Shown: in pieces, positions 1 through 9,077 of the stretch
Layout of the letters: each line of letters starts with the position of its first letter
How positions within the stretch are numbered: the first letter of the stretch is position 1
Assembly: GCA_964614415.1 (NCBI GenBank)
Contig: CAZTLE010000046.1
Span: forward strand, 1-23,669
From: CAZTLE01 sp964614415
GTDB lineage: Bacteria; Bacteroidota; Bacteroidia; Flavobacteriales; Flavobacteriaceae
Length of the DNA stretch: 23,669 nt
Direction: 5' to 3'
Program-made: the position numbers and the translations under genes
Notes under the pieces: generated by a model
Database searches by the model: none
Told to the model about the DNA's origin: nothing
Seen by the model: only the letters and a program-made list of their open reading frames with translations

Positions 1-2244
1 CAGGATCTCAACCTGTTCGCCGAGCTGACGTTTGTTCTGCAGGAATTCCACATATTTCAGGAACTCGATCTCATCCGACTTCTGGGAGTAAATAATCGTG
101 ATCTTACCGGGCTGGGTAATGCGCTCTGAAGTTCCGCGTACGGTAGCCTTATCCACACGTTTCTTAACTACCTCGTAGCGGGCATTGTATGTGCCATCCA
201 CATCAAAGCGTTTTTCATCCATACGGAAGCGCAGGGAAAGCGAGCTGTTGAATACGAGTATCATGGAAGCCACATCAAGCGGTACGGGAAGTTCTTCCTT
301 CAGTTTATAAAAGTCGTTCTCCATTTCGCACATCACTTGCAGTTGCCACAGCCTTAAGTTGTACAAATAGATCTTGTTAAAGCTGTCCTGCTTGGTTATA
401 GCCTCTCCAATGTACAGGTTGTGCTCCACTCCGTCCGTCTTAAAGCGTTCGAAGTAATGCGGATACATCTCCTGAGCTTCGACTTGCTTCTCATCGAGTA
501 TGGCAGCCATGCGCTTGTTAATGAGCATTACCGACTCATCATAGTCCTTGCGGTGCTTGTAAATAAAGCCTTTTTCGTCATCTACCTTGGCGTAATACTT
601 AGATACCAGGTCTGCCAATTCGGGGCTTTTATCACTTAAATGTTCATACAAGGGCACAATCTCGGTTTGCAGGAAGTTAAGTATCTGTCGTTCACTATCC
701 ACCTGGAAGCTGTCCTTGAGTTTATCCAGGTAACCGTTAATGGTAAAATCAATTTGCTCATAGATGGGCAGCGATTCGATAGCATATATCTTCTTGATCA
801 CCTTCTGCGCAAGTTTCAGTTGCAATACCAGGTCTTTTCGGGTAGCATCATTACGCGCTACAGACGAACCTTTGATATCTATTTGACCGAACAGTGGATA
901 GACATTCTCAAAGACGATCTCCTGGAAAGTAGCGGGATTCCCGTCCATCTGTGACTTAATAACCCGTTCGGCTTCCTTCATGAACTTCCAGTTAACGCTT
1001 GGGTGAATGGAAGTACATTCTTTTTGTACCAGCAATTCCATGAGGTTCTGAGCCTCATCACGAGCCCGTTTCACAGCATCTACCAATGAAGGAATTATGT
1101 CAAGAAGTTTAATAGCATTTACCGTATTGAGATCGCCCGGATTGGGTGACACAAGCTCGAGCATTCCCATCATTTCCCCTTCATATACCAAAGAAGCAAA
1201 GATGGCGCTCTGCATCCCCTGGGCGCTCAGCTTTTGGTACAATACATTCTTGGGATATAGCTTCCTGAACTTCTCAACATCGGAAATACAGTAGAATTCT
1301 TTTTTGTTGAAAAGGGTATCGTAAGAAAATTCACAGAGGGCTGTGGTACAAGATTCTTCCGACTTCCCATTGAGCAGATAACTCTTGATGTTCTTTATTT
1401 CCGGCATCTTTTCGAACGCACCGTCCTCTTTGTCAAACATGCTATACCCTACATCAAGGTCCGGAAGGTTGAAAATTGCTCTAATGATGGTTCGGAATTC
1501 GTCAATAAAGCTTTCGGTGCGAGGCGCTTGATTCAGCAGGTACTCTTTGAACTGAGACAGCGAGACATCCGTCGTTGCGTCATACATATTTGCAATAACA
1601 AATCCTCTAAATATCCAACTGTTCGGAGGGAACTTCTCTTTCCACAGAGCGATGTCATCAAAATTATCGATCAGAACGGCAACGTCCTCCGGAGTAATGT
1701 CTATGGCATTGGGCCCCTTCTCTATTTCTACAAAGTCTCCGTTGTATAACACCCTGTAGTATCTCATGATTCCCAGCTTATCCGGGATACTGTAATAGAA
1801 AGGCCTTCTGAAATCCACTTTATATCCGTAGTAGATTCCCAGGATCATGCTACATCCCATGATATAGAACATATCCTCATCGAAGTCGGCTAACTCCAAA
1901 GTATACTCAGTACCGGCCACTTCAACCAGGTCTTTATATCGTTTGGATGAACGGAAGATCACCTCCTGGAAGGGAGCTGTTGCAATCTTAATCTCATTCG
2001 TAGTAAGCACAGAAGCAAACAGATCCTCTGTGACCTCCTCAATTTGAGGCATCAGGCGCTCCAGATCTTCAGGAGATTTGATCCCTTCATGCAACATGGG
2101 ATATGTATCGGCAAGCCCAAGGACATGATTGGCGCGCTCCAGGAACATTTTGTTGTCGCTATTGAGTTGCTCCCTGTAGTTGTCAAACAACTTCTTAAAT
2201 CCTATCTCAATAGACAGCGGAAACTCACGAGTACTTTTCTTCAT
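1..2244 (-). CDS. GAF-domain protein, large, 3' end outside window
   Basis: An open frame of 748 codons runs from the ATG at 2244 down to base 1 with no stop, so the C-terminus is missing. The N-terminus reads MKKSTREFPLSIEIGFKKLF; there is no signal peptide or membrane segment, so it should be cytoplasmic. Residues about 285-395 look like a GAF-type sensor fold, ending in the typical strand pair FASLVYEGEMMGMLELVSP (349-367). The regions before and after are mostly helical and acidic, and I cannot assign them to a named family. GAF domains bind small ligands or mediate signalling; no kinase, HD-GYP, GGDEF or DNA-binding motif is visible in the part seen, so the output is unknown. The gene is divergent from the lipoprotein at 2391 and has its own TAACTTTG promoter box. 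The reading frame is secure; the role is not. Confidence 0.88.
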   Translation of the reverse strand, partial: MKKSTREFPLSIEIGFKKLFDNYREQLNSDNKMFLERANHVLGLADTYPMLHEGIKSPEDLERLMPQIEEVTEDLFASVLTTNEIKIATAPFQEVIFRSSKRYKDLVEVAGTEYTLELADFDEDMFYIMGCSMILGIYYGYKVDFRRPFYYSIPDKLGIMRYYRVLYNGDFVEIEKGPNAIDITPEDVAVLIDNFDDIALWKEKFPPNSWIFRGFVIANMYDATTDVSLSQFKEYLLNQAPRTESFIDEFRTIIRAIFNLPDLDVGYSMFDKEDGAFEKMPEIKNIKSYLLNGKSEESCTTALCEFSYDTLFNKKEFYCISDVEKFRKLYPKNVLYQKLSAQGMQSAIFASLVYEGEMMGMLELVSPNPGDLNTVNAIKLLDIIPSLVDAVKRARDEAQNLMELLVQKECTSIHPSVNWKFMKEAERVIKSQMDGNPATFQEIVFENVYPLFGQIDIKGSSVARNDATRKDLVLQLKLAQKVIKKIYAIESLPIYEQIDFTINGYLDKLKDSFQVDSERQILNFLQTEIVPLYEHLSDKSPELADLVSKYYAKVDDEKGFIYKHRKDYDESVMLINKRMAAILDEKQVEAQEMYPHYFERFKTDGVEHNLYIGEAITKQDSFNKIYLYNLRLWQLQVMCEMENDFYKLKEELPVPLDVASMILVFNSSLSLRFRMDEKRFDVDGTYNARYEVVKKRVDKATVRGTSERITQPGKITIIYSQKSDEIEFLKYVEFLQNKRQLGEQVEIL

Positions 2245-2268
2245 CTTCAAAATCAGCTATTTATAATA

Positions 2269-2276
2269 CAAAGTTA
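2269..2276 (-). promoter_or_regulatory. Candidate -7 box TAACTTTG for the GAF-domain gene
   Basis: On the minus strand this is an exact match to the Bacteroidetes -7 consensus TAnnTTTG. It would place the transcript start about 21 bases before the ATG at 2244. No TTG lies at the expected -33 distance, so the call rests on the -7 box and its position. Confidence 0.5.
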
Positions 2277-2361
2277 CTAATTACAACGGATACCGAACTT
2301 GAAATAGGACAATTAACAATTATTTCAGAACAACACTATTTTCAGAACGAAAAATAAAAGA

Positions 2362-2369
2362 TATTTTTG
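2362..2369 (+). promoter_or_regulatory. Candidate -7 box TATTTTTG for the thioredoxin-like lipoprotein gene
   Basis: Exact TAnnTTTG match in the divergent intergenic region, giving a leader of about 18 bases before the ATG at 2391. The TTG at its end (2367) is in frame with the gene but is better explained as part of the promoter. No clear -33 TTG. Confidence 0.5.
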
Positions 2370-2390
2370 TTCGGTAAATCTCTTTTGGTT

Positions 2391-3500
2391 ATGAGACGAC
2401 TTCTAGCACTTTTTGTAACAGTTTTATTGGTATCATGTGATAGCGACTCCTTTACGATTTCCGGAACAGCCGACGGATATGAGGATGGCACCAATGTCTA
2501 CCTCTACAGCATTGGGAGCAATAATCAGCCTGACATTGTGGATACCCTTACGATTCAGAACGGAAAGTTCTCCGGGACCTATCCGAAGAGTGATGAAGTG
2601 ACTGTGAACTATATGAACATTGGTCGTGCAAACACCAATATTTTGTATTTCCCTGAAAATGAAGATCTGGATGTAACCATCTATCAGGATAGTATCCAGG
2701 CTTCACATGTGATGGGCAGCCGCCAAAATGATGCATATACGGCCTTTACCCGAAAATTACGGGACTTCGGTTGGAAGAGAGCGGAGACTGTCGAAGCCTA
2801 TCGCACCGCCCAGCGGGAACAGGACAATTTGCTCGCCGCCGATCTTCAGAAGCAAAATGCAGATCTCATTGCCGAAGAGACCGAATTCAAAAGACAATTC
2901 ATTTTTGACAATAACAACTCCCTGTTCTCTGTAATGCTCTTGTCTGAAATGCTGAGCCGGAAACAAGTCTCTGTTGCCGAAGCTAAAGAAGCTCTCCAAA
3001 ATCTTACACCCAAGGTGGCCGCAACCAAAATTGCGGATGATGTGAAAACTCTGACCGCCAATATGACCGTGGTAGAAATAGGAGGCGTAGCGCCCGACTT
3101 TTCGGCTCCTACCCCTACCGGAGAAATGTTATCGCTTAAAGAAACCCTGGGAGAATACACCATCATCGACTTCTGGGCTTCCTGGTGTCGCCCGTGTCGG
3201 GCCGAAAACCCCAATGTTGTGCGTGTTTATAACGAATACCATGACAAAGGGCTTAACATCATAAGCGTGTCCCTGGACCGTCAGGGTCAGAAAGAACGTT
3301 GGTTAAAGGCCATTGAAGACGATCAGATGGATTGGTATCACGTGTCCAATTTGCAGTTCTGGTCAGATCCTATCGCAAGACAGTATAATGTGAAGTCGAT
3401 TCCGGCTACTTTTCTGTTAGACAAGGACGGTAAGATCATTGCAAAGAACCTACGGGGTCCCGCTCTTGGGAATAAGATGGCTTCCCTTCTGGGAGAGTAA
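2391..3500 (+). CDS. TlpA-like thioredoxin-fold lipoprotein with DUF4369-type N-terminus
   Basis: A 369-residue protein. The ATG at 2391 is chosen because it gives a clean lipoprotein signal, MRRLLALFVTVLLVSC, with lipobox LVSC; an in-frame TTG 24 bases upstream would spoil it and sits in a promoter box. Residues about 20-110 (FTISGTADGYEDGTNVYLYS) resemble the DUF4369 domain often found before thioredoxin domains in Bacteroidetes. A helical linker follows, then an AhpC-TSA/TlpA-like domain from about residue 230 with WASWCRPC (redox cysteines 266 and 269) and the cis-proline motif SIPATFLLDKDG. Family knowledge points to a periplasmic membrane-anchored thiol-disulfide oxidoreductase, often linked to cytochrome c maturation or stress; the partner is not shown by the context. 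It stands alone between a divergent gene and a hairpin. Confidence 0.9.
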   Translation: MRRLLALFVTVLLVSCDSDSFTISGTADGYEDGTNVYLYSIGSNNQPDIVDTLTIQNGKFSGTYPKSDEVTVNYMNIGRANTNILYFPENEDLDVTIYQDSIQASHVMGSRQNDAYTAFTRKLRDFGWKRAETVEAYRTAQREQDNLLAADLQKQNADLIAEETEFKRQFIFDNNNSLFSVMLLSEMLSRKQVSVAEAKEALQNLTPKVAATKIADDVKTLTANMTVVEIGGVAPDFSAPTPTGEMLSLKETLGEYTIIDFWASWCRPCRAENPNVVRVYNEYHDKGLNIISVSLDRQGQKERWLKAIEDDQMDWYHVSNLQFWSDPIARQYNVKSIPATFLLDKDGKIIAKNLRGPALGNKMASLLGE

Positions 3501-3511
3501 AAGACCCGGGG

Positions 3512-3527
3512 CTTTACAGAGGTAAAG
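3512..3527 (+). terminator. Small hairpin after the lipoprotein gene
   Basis: CTTTAC and GTAAAG form a 6-bp stem around an AGAG loop, 11 bases after the stop codon. There is no run of T after it, so it is only a weak intrinsic terminator candidate. Confidence 0.3.
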
Positions 3528-3589
3528 TCTTATGGGCATTTACAGGACCTTCCGAAATTTTTCGTAAATTATAGTTCAAACATTGTTCT

Positions 3590-5953
3590 ATGAAAATACG
3601 AACCATTGCCCGCTCTTCAATCTTATTCTGCTTTCTTATTTGTAGCTCATTTGTAGCATGGGGACAGTCAGAGCCTTATAAGCTAATTTCTGGAACAATA
3701 ACACATCAGGAAGCTCCTTTACAAGACGTCAATATTGCTGTGGAAGGTACTAACCGGGGTACAAAAACCGATGCCAACGGAGTGTATTCCATACGTGCCA
3801 GACAGGGCGATCTACTTGTATTTAGTTATGTAGGTTATGAAACGGTTGGGATTGTTATTGAGGATGTGACGGAGACACTTAATCTAGAGCTTATACCTGA
3901 GCGGAACACTTTGGATACGGCTGTGGTAACCGCGCGTAAAAAACAGGAATCGGTGAGTTCATTAACGGTCATCGAGGAAAAAGCACTCGACGTGGACCTC
4001 AATTTGGCGGGTAGAACATTCAATCCGTTGAAGTCGGGATTCGCCACGTCATATATCCCTAAGGCGCTTATTGACAACGGACTTCCGTTGGCGTTAACAC
4101 TTAACGGCAAAGTGGCGGGTCTGCAGTCCGACGGGAGTAATATTTATATCCGTGGTGGTCTGGCCACTGTGCTGGTAGATGGAGCAAATACGCCACATTA
4201 TGCCCTTCCGGACAGTTCCATTATTGTAGATCTCTTCGTCATCAAAAGTGCCGGAATATTGTATATAAGGACTATTAATGATGCGGATTACATAGCAGAA
4301 CAGAATGCGCGTAACCGACCTGATCACACGAATAAGAACTACTATCAGGACGACGCAAATACAAAGGTCTCCGAACTTATGGTGTCCAATGAAGGGCCTC
4401 GGCTGAAATCGAAGCCCACAGGAGATATGAAAACCATACGAGGTGAGGTTACTTTTTGGGATGTTCCTATGAATGATGTGCACGTCTTTGTGGAAGGAAG
4501 CAGCACGCGTATTACAAAGACCAATAAGCGCGGAAAATATAAAATCGATGCGAGACAGGGTGAAGTTCTTGTGTACAGTCATATAGGATACAAGACCGTC
4601 ACTGTGATTGTTGAAGATGTGACCAGCGAGATAAGTCTTGATATGGTCCCGGTTACCAACGAACTGGATGAAGTGGTCGTTACAGCCAAAACGAATCAGG
4701 GCAAACTGATGACCTTCACTGGAAAGGCCGAGGCCAAATACCGGACCGCTCTGGGCGAATACGATCCGAAAGCATCTGGTTTCAGCACAGCATACTACGA
4801 TGCCAGCGAGCGGGCTCCGGCCGCAACAAACCTTCTGGAGTTGATCAGTGGAAAGTTCGCTGGAGTACAGGCGAATCCCGTTACGGGCGAAATCCGAATT
4901 CGCAACGGAACGGGGTCCATACTTAACGACGTACCCCCTATTTGGGAAGTCGACGGCATGATCCTGGATCGGATACCCGATGGATTGGATATCAATATCA
5001 TTAAGGACATCCGAATCTTAAAATCACTTGGAGCCACCACGCGTTACGGCAGCGTTGCGGCAGGTGGAGTTATCGTGATCAGTACGATAAGTGGTGATTA
5101 TCAGCCTAAAGACGGTCAAAATGCAAGCTCGGCGGACGCCTATGCCAATCAGAATTTCTACGCCGACGATGCGACGTCATTTGAAGAAGAATCATTGTCT
5201 TCTGGTACGGCAGTTGAATTACGGGAACAATTACTTGAAACAACGAATCCCGAGGAGCTCAAGGCCATTGCGTATCAGTTTCAGGCCATGGGGTTGAAGC
5301 GGGATGCTATTGCGGCCTATAAGAAAGTATGCGAGCTACGACCCAATTACGCCCAGTCGTATCGCGATCTGGCCAATGCATATCTCACCAACGAACAGTT
5401 TGTTCAGGCCTGGCGATTGTACATGGCATTTCTCAATAAAGGCTTCAATGGCAGCAATGAAGGTATTGAGGAATTGGTCTTCGACGAAATGGAATGGTTG
5501 TATTTCAGAAGGAATAACCAAACCAATATAAAAGAGAGCTTCCGGCCACGAAGTGACGATATCGTAGAATTTCGTAACGATGTTCGTTTCGTGTTTGAAT
5601 GGAATACTTCGGAGGCCGAGTTTGACCTGGAATTCGTAGCTCCCGACAGAAGGGCTTATGTGTTCGAGCATACCTTATCGGCGAATCAGCAACTTATCAA
5701 TGAAGAAAAGCGAAAGGGGTATTCGAGTAAGCGATTTTTCATCGATGACATTGAAGACGGGGAATGGCTTGTGAATCTCTCCTACAAAGGCAATAAGAAA
5801 GCGACCCCTACCTACTTCAAATTTACTACCTACTACAACTGGGGTAAGGTAAACGAGCGTCAGGAAACACGCGTATTCAAATTAAATCCCGATCAGCGTG
5901 GCAAACTACAATTGCTGCGTGTGAATCGTCAGGTATTGATAGCCTCAAATTAA
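3590..5953 (+). CDS. Barrel-less tandem CarboxypepD_reg/TonB-plug-like protein with TPR and DUF2135-like domain (copy 1)
   Basis: A 787-residue exported protein. Residues 1-25 are a signal peptide ending AWG-Q. Two CarboxypepD_reg-like modules (about 31-115 and 281-367) each end in a TonB-box-like stretch (LDTAVVTARK, LDEVVVTAKT). Each is followed by a TonB-plug-like module: about 130-232 (LNGKVAGLQ, VLVDG, YIRT) and about 385-503 (GKFAGVQ, WEVDGMILDRIP, GATTRYGSVAAGGVIVIST). Then come TPR-like helices (about 544-620) and a beta domain resembling DUF2135 (about 662-747, VRFVFEWNTSEAEFDLEF). A TonB-dependent receptor would continue into a 22-strand barrel of some 500 residues; here there is none, so it is unlikely to be a transporter. 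A periplasmic or surface scaffold is an inference. It is followed after 22 bases by a paralogue and is probably co-transcribed with it. The first plug module lacks the loop seen in copy 2. Confidence 0.9.
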   Translation: MKIRTIARSSILFCFLICSSFVAWGQSEPYKLISGTITHQEAPLQDVNIAVEGTNRGTKTDANGVYSIRARQGDLLVFSYVGYETVGIVIEDVTETLNLELIPERNTLDTAVVTARKKQESVSSLTVIEEKALDVDLNLAGRTFNPLKSGFATSYIPKALIDNGLPLALTLNGKVAGLQSDGSNIYIRGGLATVLVDGANTPHYALPDSSIIVDLFVIKSAGILYIRTINDADYIAEQNARNRPDHTNKNYYQDDANTKVSELMVSNEGPRLKSKPTGDMKTIRGEVTFWDVPMNDVHVFVEGSSTRITKTNKRGKYKIDARQGEVLVYSHIGYKTVTVIVEDVTSEISLDMVPVTNELDEVVVTAKTNQGKLMTFTGKAEAKYRTALGEYDPKASGFSTAYYDASERAPAATNLLELISGKFAGVQANPVTGEIRIRNGTGSILNDVPPIWEVDGMILDRIPDGLDINIIKDIRILKSLGATTRYGSVAAGGVIVISTISGDYQPKDGQNASSADAYANQNFYADDATSFEEESLSSGTAVELREQLLETTNPEELKAIAYQFQAMGLKRDAIAAYKKVCELRPNYAQSYRDLANAYLTNEQFVQAWRLYMAFLNKGFNGSNEGIEELVFDEMEWLYFRRNNQTNIKESFRPRSDDIVEFRNDVRFVFEWNTSEAEFDLEFVAPDRRAYVFEHTLSANQQLINEEKRKGYSSKRFFIDDIEDGEWLVNLSYKGNKKATPTYFKFTTYYNWGKVNERQETRVFKLNPDQRGKLQLLRVNRQVLIASN

Positions 5954-5975
5954 CAACCATTAAATCGGCGGAGAA

Positions 5976-8378
5976 ATGAGAATCACTAAAAAGAACATAC
6001 CCACTTATTTTCGGACAACTTTATTGCTATTTTGTCTCTTGAGTTGGACCCTACCACTGCAGGCACAAACTGCGACCAACGACAAACTGGTTTCCGGTAT
6101 TGTTACTCATGACGGCAGTCCCTTATCCAATGTCAACATAAAAGTGGAAGGATCTTCACGAGGCACGAAGACAGATGTCAATGGGAAATATGACATTAAG
6201 GTGCGGCCCGGAGAAGTTCTGAACTTCACCTACGTGGGATACGAAACGGTAAGCATACTTATAGAGGATGTTACTTCAGAACTTAATATCAATCTCGTTC
6301 TGAAGACCAATCAGTTGGATGCCGCACTGGTTACCGCCCGAAAAAAGCAAGGCACCGTCACTTCCAGGTCTTTCATTGAAGAAAAAGCCCTGGATATCGA
6401 TCTCAAACTTGGCGGAATTACTTTTAACCCTTTAAAATCTGGCTTTGCGACGGCCTACATCCCACAGGAACTCATAATCAACGGAGTGCCTTTACTAAGC
6501 ACTCTTAACGGCAAAGTAGGTGGCTTACAGGTGGACGCCAGTAACAGAGTTATTATAAGGGATAAGGTAGCACTATTGCTGGTGGATGGCGTGCCTACAG
6601 ACGGTGCATTATTACCCGACGGCGCACTGGTAGTTGGTATCTATGTGATAAAACGTCCGGTATCTCTTTTCGGAGCTAATGCACCCGTTGTATACATCAG
6701 AACCATCAATGACCCGGATTACGTGAACGAACAAAATAAAAAGAACCTCCCAGATCCCACCAATAAGAATTACTATGAAGACGATGCGAACACCCAATTG
6801 GCCAACGTCATGGTATCCAACGAAGGAACTCAGGTTAAATCACAACCATGGGGGGAAAAGCGCACGGTAAAAGGTAAAATATCGTACCTGGATGCACCAC
6901 TAGCCGATGTAAATATTGCGATTGAAGGCAGTTCCCGGGGTACTAAAACCAATAAACGTGGAAAATATGCCATAGAAGTCCGACCCGGCGAAGTTATGGT
7001 CTTTAGTTATGTTGGCTTCAAAACCGTCACCATTGTCGTTGAGGACATAACCAGGGAGATAAGTTTCGATATGATACCCGAAACCAATCAGCTCGATGAA
7101 GTGCTCGTCAGGGCAACGACCAGCAGCGGTGAAGTAATGCGGTTTACCCAAAAAGCGGAGGCCAAATACCGGACCGCACTGGGCGAATACGATCCTAAGT
7201 CGTCAGGTTTTTCCACCTCCTATTTCGACGGGGACGCTATCAATCCGGCTTCGACCGATCTTCTGGAGGTTATTGCCGGGAAATTTCCCGGTGTCCGGGT
7301 CAATCCGGTACTAAGAGAAATCCGCATTCGCAATGGAACAGGATCCATACTTAACGATGTGCCTCCTATTTGGGAAGTAGACGGAATGATTCTGGATCGT
7401 ATTCCCGAAGCCCTTAACATCAACGATATAAAGGACATACGAATTCTGAAATCACTTGGAGCAACCACACGCTACGGTAGTGTTGCTGCGGGCGGTGTAA
7501 TTGTCATTAGCACGAAGAGCGGTGACTACCAACCAGGGGAAAGTCAGAAGGTGATCTCTTCGGAATACGCCAATCAGAATTTCTATGCCGACGATGCAGC
7601 ATCTTTTGAGGAAGAATCGTTGTCTTCCGGTATGGCGACTGAATTGCGCGAACAATTGCTTGAAACGACCAATCCCGAGGAACTAAAAGCTATTGCATAT
7701 CAATTTCAGGCCATGGGATTGAAGCGGGATGCCATTGAGGCCTATAAGAAAGTATGCGAATTGCGCCCCAATTATGCTCAGTCGTATCGCGATCTGGCCA
7801 ATGCCTATCTCACCAACGAGCAGTTTGTTCAGGCATGGCGATTGTATATGGCATTTCTCAATAAAGGCTTCAACGGCAGCAATGAAGGCATAGAGGAATT
7901 GGTATTTGATGAAATGGAATGGTTGTACTTCAGAAGAAGCAATCAAACTAAAATCAAGGAAAGTTTTGAGCCTCGCAGTGAGGATATCACAGAGTTCAGA
8001 AATGATGTCCGGTTTGTCCTGGAATGGAATACTTCGGAAGCGGAATTCGATTTGGAGTTTGTGGCGCCGGATAGAAGGGCCTACGTATTCGAGCATACCC
8101 TATCGGCCAATCAGGAACTCATCAATGAAGAAAAGCGCAAAGGATATTCGAGCAAACGATTCTTCATTGAAGACATCAAAGACGGAGAATGGCTTGTAAA
8201 TTTGACCTATAAAGGCAATAAGAAAACGGCTCCTACCTACTTCAAATTCACCGCTTATTACAATTGGGGTAAGGTGAACGAACGCCAGGAAACACAGGTA
8301 TTCAAACTAAATCCCGATCAGCAACAAAAACTACAGTTGCTGCGCGTAAACAGACAGGTACTGCTGGCATCCAATTAA
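5976..8378 (+). CDS. Barrel-less tandem CarboxypepD_reg/TonB-plug-like protein with TPR and DUF2135-like domain (copy 2)
   Basis: An 800-residue paralogue of the preceding gene with the same architecture: signal peptide 1-30 (ending LQA-Q), CarboxypepD_reg-like modules about 38-124 and 296-381, plug-like modules about 140-246 and 400-516, TPR about 557-633, and a DUF2135-like domain about 675-760. The first plug module here keeps the LFGANAPVVYIRT end that copy 1 has lost. By hand count, the last 257 residues differ from copy 1 at about 20 positions (about 92% identity), whereas the first CarboxypepD module is only about 63% identical. The gene begins 22 bases after copy 1 with no promoter box between, so the pair is likely an operon. 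Its stop lies 4 bases from the stop of the convergent SIMPL gene. Function unknown; no barrel, no SusD partner nearby. Confidence 0.9.
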   Translation: MRITKKNIPTYFRTTLLLFCLLSWTLPLQAQTATNDKLVSGIVTHDGSPLSNVNIKVEGSSRGTKTDVNGKYDIKVRPGEVLNFTYVGYETVSILIEDVTSELNINLVLKTNQLDAALVTARKKQGTVTSRSFIEEKALDIDLKLGGITFNPLKSGFATAYIPQELIINGVPLLSTLNGKVGGLQVDASNRVIIRDKVALLLVDGVPTDGALLPDGALVVGIYVIKRPVSLFGANAPVVYIRTINDPDYVNEQNKKNLPDPTNKNYYEDDANTQLANVMVSNEGTQVKSQPWGEKRTVKGKISYLDAPLADVNIAIEGSSRGTKTNKRGKYAIEVRPGEVMVFSYVGFKTVTIVVEDITREISFDMIPETNQLDEVLVRATTSSGEVMRFTQKAEAKYRTALGEYDPKSSGFSTSYFDGDAINPASTDLLEVIAGKFPGVRVNPVLREIRIRNGTGSILNDVPPIWEVDGMILDRIPEALNINDIKDIRILKSLGATTRYGSVAAGGVIVISTKSGDYQPGESQKVISSEYANQNFYADDAASFEEESLSSGMATELREQLLETTNPEELKAIAYQFQAMGLKRDAIEAYKKVCELRPNYAQSYRDLANAYLTNEQFVQAWRLYMAFLNKGFNGSNEGIEELVFDEMEWLYFRRSNQTKIKESFEPRSEDITEFRNDVRFVLEWNTSEAEFDLEFVAPDRRAYVFEHTLSANQELINEEKRKGYSSKRFFIEDIKDGEWLVNLTYKGNKKTAPTYFKFTAYYNWGKVNERQETQVFKLNPDQQQKLQLLRVNRQVLLASN

Positions 8379-8382
8379 AGAG

Positions 8383-9066
8383 CTAGTTCAGTATGAAGGA
8401 GACGTTAACGGTAGTCCGTATCTCCATTTCTCCGGGGGCCAGCGTTTGTTTGGCCGCTCCCCCATCCGATTCCATCGCCATGGCGGAACGGTACATGGGT
8501 CCGGGTGTATACTGTTGACGGAATTCGCTAATGGAAACCGCCTTACCAATAGTCTGATTCAATACCGAAGCGTATTCCTCCGCCTTCATTTTGGCATTGG
8601 CAACGGCTTTCTTGCGGGCTTCCGATTCCAGGGCTGACTTTTGGGACGATGAAAACGCCACGCCGTCAATGCGGTTGATGCCACTCTCCATCAATCCGTT
8701 CATAATGGTCTCATAGCGGCTCAAGTCGCGTAACATAACCGAAATCGACTGATTGGCAGCATAGTTATATGTCTTGGTATTGTACTCATAGTTCTTGCTG
8801 AGCCGCACATATTCGGTAGATACATCTTTGTCAGGGATTCCGGAACGCTTCAGAAAACTAAGAACTTCGTTGACCACGTTATCATTCGTTTCTTTTAATG
8901 CCTTTGGGTCCTTTCCCGTATTTTCGACGCGGACCCGTATGGTGACCTCATCCGGAACCACCTTTACGACCCCTTCGCCGGTTACGTCTACTGTATTTTG
9001 ATTGGTCGGTTGTGCTGTCATCGTCGTACAAATTGCTAGAATTAATAATGTGTGTAGTGTTTTCAT
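8383..9066 (-). CDS. SIMPL-domain (DUF541) periplasmic protein
   Basis: A 227-residue protein with signal peptide MKTLHTLLILAICTTMTAQ, cleaved near TAQ-P. The mature protein begins with the SIMPL-type start VDVTGEGVVKVVPDEVTIRV, and later shows the conserved helix ALESEARKKAVANAKMKAEE and a C-terminal strand typical of the family (EIRTTVNVSF). SIMPL proteins (relatives of E. coli YggE and Brucella BP26) are periplasmic or outer-membrane proteins that form oligomeric rings; their biochemical role is poorly defined, though YggE is linked to oxidative stress. The gene starts 11 bases after the rhomboid stop on the same strand, so both are probably on one transcript. Length is normal for the family. 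Confidence 0.9.
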   Translation of the reverse strand: MKTLHTLLILAICTTMTAQPTNQNTVDVTGEGVVKVVPDEVTIRVRVENTGKDPKALKETNDNVVNEVLSFLKRSGIPDKDVSTEYVRLSKNYEYNTKTYNYAANQSISVMLRDLSRYETIMNGLMESGINRIDGVAFSSSQKSALESEARKKAVANAKMKAEEYASVLNQTIGKAVSISEFRQQYTPGPMYRSAMAMESDGGAAKQTLAPGEMEIRTTVNVSFILN

Positions 9067-9077
9067 GATGGTATGAT

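Noticed and set aside
421..1749. Several plus-strand open frames at the left end
   Set aside because: They are antisense to the continuous GAF-domain frame and encode nothing recognisable.
2846..3214. Minus-strand open frame of 122 codons inside the lipoprotein gene
   Set aside because: Antisense to a well-supported thioredoxin-fold coding region; no start context or family features.
7683..8096. Minus-strand open frame of 137 codons, with a counterpart at 5336-5671
   Set aside because: It appears in both paralogues only because their coding DNA is nearly identical there; it is a shadow of the TPR/DUF2135-like region.
3590..8378. SusC/SusD-type uptake locus
   Set aside because: CarboxypepD and plug modules are present, but there is no barrel, no SusD lipoprotein and no glycan enzymes nearby.
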